A stretch of DNA of 8,807 nucleotides from JAAZBW01 sp035647855 (GTDB taxonomy: Bacteria > Actinomycetota > Actinomycetes > Actinomycetales > Actinomycetaceae). The translations under genes were made by a program, and so were the position numbers. The stretch spans positions 1 through 8,807 of the forward strand of contig DASRMP010000006.1 of the NCBI GenBank assembly GCA_035647855.1. Reading direction: 5' to 3'. Under the pieces are notes generated by a model. The model had not been told where the DNA came from. It did not search any database and worked only from the letters and a program-made list of their open reading frames with translations. How positions within the stretch are numbered: position 1 is the stretch's first letter; every line of letters starts with the position of its first letter. Positions 5,071-8,807 of this stretch are shown here, in pieces.

Positions 5071-5108
5071 GAGCTGAGTGTTAGCGTCTGAACGCTAACA
5101 CTCAGCTC
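5071..5108. terminator. Perfect 16-bp stem-loop
   Basis: GAGCTGAGTGTTAGCG (5071-5086) and its exact complement (5093-5108) flank a 6-nt loop TCTGAA. GTAAG (5061-5065) and CTTAC (5114-5118) extend the symmetry outward. This is the strongest simple hairpin in the window. It may act as a terminator between the HdeD-like gene and the dehydrogenase operon, although no T-run follows on either strand; an RNA-structure or protein-binding role is equally open. Confidence 0.5.
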
Positions 5109-5409
5109 AGGGCCTTACCGATCATGCCGGAATACCGCCGTCAAGCCTCAAGGGGCCGTTGCGAATTGCGTGGATCCGGGTTTCTGGCCGGGTGGATGCG
5201 ATTCCCTTGAATAGGATTCCCGAATTGCCGAGAACACCCCTGGCCTTCGCCCCGCGCCCGGGCTAGGCTCGGAGGATTCCGCTGCCGGACGGCGCGTCGC
5301 GCAACCGCAACCGCAACCGCAACCGCAACCGCAATTGCAACCGCGCATCCGCGCTCGCGCAACCTCAACCGCGCTCGCGCCGCGGCCGGCCTCACCGAGG
5401 AGACAGTCG
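5109..5409. other. Upstream region of the alcohol/aldehyde dehydrogenase operon
   Basis: This stretch holds no convincing gene. TAGGCT at 5264-5269 is a reasonable actinobacterial -10; no clear -35 was found. Short repeats are visible upstream (GATTCCC twice around 5200-5221, and CGAATTGC near 5161 and 5221) and could be regulator half-sites. Downstream come the GCAACC hexamer repeat and the ribosome site AGGAGA (5398-5403), 6 nt before ATG 5410. If the -10 is right, the message has a leader of about 130 nt containing the hexamer repeat. Confidence 0.35.
5301..5342 (+). repeat. Tandem hexamer repeat (GCAACC)n
   Basis: Seven consecutive 6-bp units: five exact GCAACC copies (5301-5330), one GCAATT (5331-5336) and one more GCAACC (5337-5342). 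Related GCAACC/TCAACC pieces follow up to about 5370. It lies 68 bp upstream of the alcohol dehydrogenase ATG, outside the coding frame chosen. Copy-number change by slippage could alter leader length or spacing. Confidence 0.8.
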
Positions 5410-6522
5410 ATGAAGATTGATGCCCTGGTCGTCGAAGAGATTGACGCCCCGTTCAGGCAAGAACAACTTGAACTCGAGGCACCGGGTCCTGGCGAAGTGC
5501 TGGTGCGCGTCGTCGCCACCGGGATCTGCCACACCGATCTGAACACCCAGTCCGGAGACATGCCGCTGCCGCTGCCGGGAGTGCTCGGGCACGAGGGCTC
5601 CGGCGTCGTCGAGGAGATCGGCGAGGGAGTGGCCAACGTAGAAGTCGGCGACCACGTGATCATGGGCTGGCCGTTCTGCGGCGAATGCCGCAACTGCGTG
5701 CGCGGCGAACACCGGTACTGCGCCCGCCTGGGCGAGGCGCTCGTCGGTGGGCACCGGCTCAAGGGCCCGAAGGCCGGCGAATCCGCCTACCGCCGCGCCG
5801 ACGGCTCCGCGATCTCGGGCCACTTCTTCGGGCAGTCGTCCTTCGCCTCCTATTCCCTCGCCATGGCCTCCGCGCTCGTTCGCGTCGACGACGACGTCGA
5901 CCTCGAGCTACTCGGCCCCCTTGCCTGCGGAATCACCACAGGCGCCGGCGCGATCTTCAACACGGCGAAGCCCGAGCCCGGGGAATCGGTGGTCATCTTC
6001 GGTGCGGGCGCAGTCGGGCTGGCGGCAGTGATGGCCGCAGTCAACACGCCCGCCACCCGCATCATCGCGATCGACCTGCATGATTCGCGCCTCGAGCTGG
6101 CGAAGGAGTTCGGCGCCACGCACACGATCAACTCGAGGGGCATCGACGCCGTCGCCGAGGTGATCCGTATCTGCGGCGGCCCCGCCGACTACGTCCTCGA
6201 CTGCACCGGCGCGATCCCTGTGATCGAGCAGGCCGTGGAGGCGGTCGGGATGCTCGGGACGTACATCCTGGTGGGCGGCGCACCCGCCGAGGCGCGATTC
6301 TCGCTCGACCACCTCCGCACGCTGTGGGGTCGCAAGATCGTGGGCACGCTCGGCGGTTCCTCCACCTCGGAGCAGCTGATCCCCGCGCTCATCGAGCTCT
6401 ACCGCCAGGGCCGATTCCCGTTCGACCGCCTGGTGAAGTACTACGAGTTCGGAGAGATCGACGCCGCCATCGCCGACTCCACGAGCGGCGAGACCATCAA
6501 GGCCGTCCTCAGGCTGCCCTGA
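5410..6522 (+). CDS. Zinc-dependent medium-chain alcohol dehydrogenase (aryl/benzyl alcohol type)
   Basis: The 370-residue enzyme would oxidise a primary alcohol to its aldehyde with NAD. Catalytic zinc ligands are C40 (GICHTD), H61-E62 (GHEGSG) and C173 (LACGITTG); structural zinc ligands are C90, C93, C96 and C104. The Rossmann motif is GAGAVG (198-203), and D222 (IAIDLHDSRL) at the end of strand 2 favours NAD over NADP. The overall pattern, including GHFFGQSSFASYSL and the LACGITTGAGA stretch, resembles aryl-alcohol (benzyl alcohol, XylB-like) dehydrogenases, but the substrate is inferred. ATG 5410 is chosen because AGGAGA (5398-5403) stands 6 nt before it; the frame open further upstream runs into the hexamer repeat. 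An aldehyde dehydrogenase begins 32 bp after its stop, so the two form an operon converting alcohol to carboxylate. No regulator or transporter is in the window. Confidence 0.9.
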   Translation: MKIDALVVEEIDAPFRQEQLELEAPGPGEVLVRVVATGICHTDLNTQSGDMPLPLPGVLGHEGSGVVEEIGEGVANVEVGDHVIMGWPFCGECRNCVRGEHRYCARLGEALVGGHRLKGPKAGESAYRRADGSAISGHFFGQSSFASYSLAMASALVRVDDDVDLELLGPLACGITTGAGAIFNTAKPEPGESVVIFGAGAVGLAAVMAAVNTPATRIIAIDLHDSRLELAKEFGATHTINSRGIDAVAEVIRICGGPADYVLDCTGAIPVIEQAVEAVGMLGTYILVGGAPAEARFSLDHLRTLWGRKIVGTLGGSSTSEQLIPALIELYRQGRFPFDRLVKYYEFGEIDAAIADSTSGETIKAVLRLP

Positions 6523-6554
6523 TCCCGCCACCACCCCCGATTGGAGATCCACGC

Positions 6555-8045
6555 ATGACCACCCAGAAGACCACCGCCGTGCCGCGCATCACCGAGACCA
6601 TCCCCCACCAGATCTACGTCGACGGCTGGCGCGAGGGAACGTCCGAGCGCGAGAACATCTGCACCAACCCGTTCGACAACTCCGTCATCGCCACGATCCG
6701 TCAGGCGTCCAGGCAGGACGTCGACGACGCATACGCCGCCGCCGCAGCCGCGCAACCCGCATGGGCGGCCAAGACTCCCGCGGAGCGCTCGGCCGTGCTG
6801 AGTGCCGCGGCGGACTATTTCGAGGCGCACCGCCAGGAGATCGTCGAACTGCTCGTGGCAGAGGGCGGCTCCTCTGTGATCAAGGCGAACGTGGAGGTGG
6901 GTCTCGCCGTCGACTCGACGCGCGAAGCGGCTACCTTCCCGAGCCGCGTGCACGGCCGCATCTCGCCGTCGAACACGCCGGGCAAGCAGAACCTGGTGTT
7001 CCGGGAGCCAGTGGGCGTGGTAGGCGTGATCAGCCCCTGGAACTTCCCGCTCGCGCTGTCCGAGCGCTCGGTGGCGCCGGCGCTGGCGCTGGGGAACGCC
7101 GTGGTGCTGAAGCCGGCGTCGGACACGCCGTTCTCGGGCGGGCTCCTGATCGCGAAGGTGTTCGAGGAGGCCGGCCTGCCGGAGGGCGTCCTCAACGTGG
7201 TGATCGGCTCGGGTTCGGAGATCGGCGACAACTTCGTCGAGAGCGAGGTGCCCTCGCTGATCACCTTCACCGGCTCGACGCCGGTGGGCCAGAACGTGGG
7301 CAAGGTGGCCGTGGGTGGAAAGCGGATGAAGCGCGTGGCGCTCGAACTCGGCGGCAATGCGCCGTTCGTGGTACTCGCGGACGCCGATCTCGATCTCGCC
7401 GTGCGCGCCGCGGCGTTCGGGAAGTTCCTGCACCAGGGCCAGATCTGCATGGCGGTGAACCGCATCATCGTCGAGGCGCCGGTCTACGACGAGTTCGTGC
7501 AGCGCTTCGCGGACCATGTGCGGGGCGTCCGCTATGGCGACCCGAGGGATCCGGGCAACGCCGTCGGCCCGATCATCAACGACGACCAACTCGCCGGCGT
7601 CACCGGCAAGATAGCGCAGGCCCGCGAGGAAGGCGCGCGCGAGGTGGTGAGCGCCGACGTCGAGGGGCGGCTCGTGCCCCCGCACGTGTTTGCGGACGTG
7701 ACGAGCGGGATGGAACTCTTCCGGGAGGAGATCTTCGGGCCGGTCATCGGCATCGTGAAGGCAGCGGACGAGGCGGAGGCGTTGGAGCTCGCCAACGACA
7801 CCGAATTCGGGCTCTCGAGCGCCGTGTTCACGCGGGATCTCGCGAAAGGCGTGCGATTCGCGCGCGGCATCAAGGCCGGGATGACGCACGTCAACGACAT
7901 CACCGTCAACGATGAGGCCCACGTGATGTTCGGCGGCGAGAAGAACTCGGGGCTGGGGCGCTTCAACGGCGAGTGGGCGATCCACGAGTTCACCACCGAG
8001 CACTGGGTGAGTGTGATGGAGGGCGGCCAGCAGTGGCCGTTCTGA
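6555..8045 (+). CDS. Aldehyde dehydrogenase (benzaldehyde/aryl-aldehyde-type)
   Basis: The 496-residue, normal-length ALDH-superfamily enzyme oxidises an aldehyde to the acid with NAD(P). Visible motifs are PWNFP (161-165, with N163), LKPASDTP (K186), FTGSTPVG (238-245), the general base in LELGGNAP (E264), the catalytic cysteine in GQICMAVNR (C298), EEIFGPV and the late FGGEKNSGLGR. GQICMAVNR and KNSGLGRFNGEWAI recall benzaldehyde and vanillin dehydrogenases (XylC-like), which fits the aryl-alcohol-type dehydrogenase just upstream, but the true substrate is unproven. ATG 6555 follows GGAGA (6543-6547) by 7 nt; the frame is open further upstream only as an overlap with the preceding gene. It is probably co-transcribed with that gene. 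The downstream gene converges on it. Confidence 0.92.
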   Translation: MTTQKTTAVPRITETIPHQIYVDGWREGTSERENICTNPFDNSVIATIRQASRQDVDDAYAAAAAAQPAWAAKTPAERSAVLSAAADYFEAHRQEIVELLVAEGGSSVIKANVEVGLAVDSTREAATFPSRVHGRISPSNTPGKQNLVFREPVGVVGVISPWNFPLALSERSVAPALALGNAVVLKPASDTPFSGGLLIAKVFEEAGLPEGVLNVVIGSGSEIGDNFVESEVPSLITFTGSTPVGQNVGKVAVGGKRMKRVALELGGNAPFVVLADADLDLAVRAAAFGKFLHQGQICMAVNRIIVEAPVYDEFVQRFADHVRGVRYGDPRDPGNAVGPIINDDQLAGVTGKIAQAREEGAREVVSADVEGRLVPPHVFADVTSGMELFREEIFGPVIGIVKAADEAEALELANDTEFGLSSAVFTRDLAKGVRFARGIKAGMTHVNDITVNDEAHVMFGGEKNSGLGRFNGEWAIHEFTTEHWVSVMEGGQQWPF

Positions 8046-8064
8046 TTCGGTTCGCGGGCTGAGT

Positions 8065-8084
8065 CAGCCGGCGCCGGTCGGCTG
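8065..8084. terminator. Hairpin between convergent genes
   Basis: CAGCCG (8065-8070) and CGGCTG (8079-8084) pair around an 8-nt loop GCGCCGGT, 20 bp after the aldehyde dehydrogenase stop. It has no T-tract. Position between two convergent genes suggests a bidirectional terminator. A run of GCCGGTCRG-like copies (about 8071-8108) overlaps it and reaches the methyltransferase stop. Confidence 0.35.
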
Positions 8085-8105
8085 GTGCCGGTCAGTCGAC
8101 GCCGG

Positions 8106-8753
8106 TCAGTCCGCGCCGGGGCCTCCCGCTGTCTGCGCTACGGCCAAGAACAGCGGGAAGTCCCGCTCGACGCCGTCGATCACCTTGGTCTGCACATACG
8201 GTGTGCTGAAGTGGATGCCCGCGAAGCCGGCGTCGGTCAGCCATTCGGCGAGTGCTGCGCGGCTGAAACCGTCGTGGTGGCGGTGGGTGTCGGGGTGGTG
8301 GAAGTGGCCGTCGTCGTCGTCGAGGTCGGTGAGGGCGACCCACCCACCCGGGCGCAACAGCCCGGTGAACCGGCCGAGCAGGGTGGGGACGTCGCGAACG
8401 TGATGCAGCGCCAACATGCTGGCGACGAGGTCGAACTCTGCGGTGAGACTTTCCGGGACTTCTGCGGCAGTGATGTCGAGCGGGGATGCCTGCCAACCGG
8501 TGAGTCCTTCGGCGGCGATCTTCGCGCGCACGATCTCCAACATCCCGTTCGAGGTGTCGGTCAGTAGGACGCGCGGTGGACGCGGGCGCAGCGCGAGGCT
8601 CAGTAGGCCGGTGCCGCCGCCGAATTCGAAGAGGTCACGGACGTGCGCGAGGGGCACTTGCTCACCGATCGCGACCGCGACGGCGGCGGCGCGGGCGCGG
8701 CGGGTGTGGTCGTCCCAGCGGCCGGCCTTGGAATCGAAGTGGTTTTCTGTCAC
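8106..8753 (-). CDS. Class I SAM-dependent methyltransferase
   Basis: The 215-residue protein has the Rossmann methyltransferase fold: motif I FEFGGGTGLLSL (42-53, an E-F-G variant of the usual D-x-G-x-G), acidic residue D66 in LLTDTSNGMLE, D93 in SPLDI, motif IV DLVASMLALHHVRD (108-121), and post-motif LRPGGWVALTDLDDDDGHFH (133-152). A GFSRAALAEWLTDAGF segment (162-177) follows, as in small-molecule methyltransferases with a UbiE/Tam-like layout. The substrate is unknown. The start is a GTG at 8753 without a Shine-Dalgarno sequence, but TAGATT lies exactly 6 nt upstream, so a leaderless message is likely. The gene converges on the aldehyde dehydrogenase, and nothing ties it functionally to that operon. 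Confidence 0.85.
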   Translation of the reverse strand: MTENHFDSKAGRWDDHTRRARAAAVAVAIGEQVPLAHVRDLFEFGGGTGLLSLALRPRPPRVLLTDTSNGMLEIVRAKIAAEGLTGWQASPLDITAAEVPESLTAEFDLVASMLALHHVRDVPTLLGRFTGLLRPGGWVALTDLDDDDGHFHHPDTHRHHDGFSRAALAEWLTDAGFAGIHFSTPYVQTKVIDGVERDFPLFLAVAQTAGGPGAD

Positions 8754-8759
8754 TCGGCA

Positions 8760-8765
8760 AATCTA
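8760..8765 (-). promoter_or_regulatory. -10 box (TAGATT) of the leaderless methyltransferase gene
   Basis: On the minus strand TAGATT is followed by TGCCGA and then the GTG start at 8753. The 6-nt gap is the same as for the YbaY-like gene. The region further upstream (8766-8807) is GC-rich with no clear -35. Confidence 0.45.
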
Positions 8766-8807
8766 GTGCGTGGCCGGCGGGGCGGCGCGGGGCGGCGAGC
8801 GTGGCGG

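Noticed and set aside
5301..5342. Hexamer tract considered as a CRISPR-like or iteron array
   Set aside because: The units are only 6 bp with no spacers, so it is a simple microsatellite.
5335..5409. Upstream start for the alcohol dehydrogenase
   Set aside because: It would begin in the hexamer repeat; AGGAGA directly before ATG 5410 and family length support the later start.
6441..8003. Long minus-strand open frame (520 codons) opposite the aldehyde dehydrogenase
   Set aside because: It is an Arg/His-rich antisense shadow of a clear ALDH gene.

Overview
This window is GC-rich chromosomal DNA of bacterial type. Several features suggest a high-GC actinomycete (Actinomycetota): strong G/C at third codon positions, short TANNNT -10 boxes placed 6 nt upstream of ATG/GTG starts (apparent leaderless genes), and familiar actinobacterial protein types. 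The genus cannot be resolved from the sequence alone.

Layout. (1) 1-139: the last 45 codons of an unidentified gene, with A/C-ending codon use unlike the rest of the window. (2) 140-932: about 800 bp with no convincing gene but dense repeats. These are a 32-bp inverted repeat (274-305 / 721-752), a pair of 31-bp direct repeats, hairpin-forming REP-like modules, and an 80-bp palindrome built from four 20-bp units (431-510). (3) 933-3324: a promoter with a GntR/HutC-like operator over its -10, driving a two-gene operon with a GTGA stop/start overlap. The first gene is an astacin-type (M12A) zinc metalloprotease with an unusual C-terminal tail (a Thr/Glu/Lys repeat block, a Gly-rich linker and a coiled coil). 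The second is an ATP-grasp ligase of the MvdD (microviridin/graspetide maturase) type. (4) 3328-4221, minus strand: a small YbaY/YscW-like beta-sandwich protein converging on the ATP-grasp gene, then a four-helix phage-holin-4_2-like membrane protein. (5) 4354-4926: an HdeD/DUF308 six-helix membrane protein, divergent from the holin-like gene, with a CsoR-like G/C palindrome between them. (6) 4927-5409: an intergenic region with interleaved inverted repeats, a perfect 16-bp hairpin and a hexamer tandem repeat. (7) 5410-8045: an operon of a zinc-dependent, probably aryl/benzyl-type, alcohol dehydrogenase and an aldehyde dehydrogenase, able to take an alcohol via the aldehyde to the acid. (8) 8106-8753, minus strand: a class I SAM methyltransferase, probably leaderless.

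The most interesting part is 933-3324. An ATP-grasp enzyme of a family that links Thr/Ser or Lys side chains to Glu/Asp side chains is translationally coupled to a protease whose own tail carries eleven Glu-Thr dipeptides in tandem units. No separate precursor peptide gene, ABC transporter or acetyltransferase is visible here. A reasonable hypothesis is that the protease tail is the substrate of the ligase, giving a crosslinked, enzyme-fused graspetide-like product. This is inference; the domain identities and gene coupling are directly visible.
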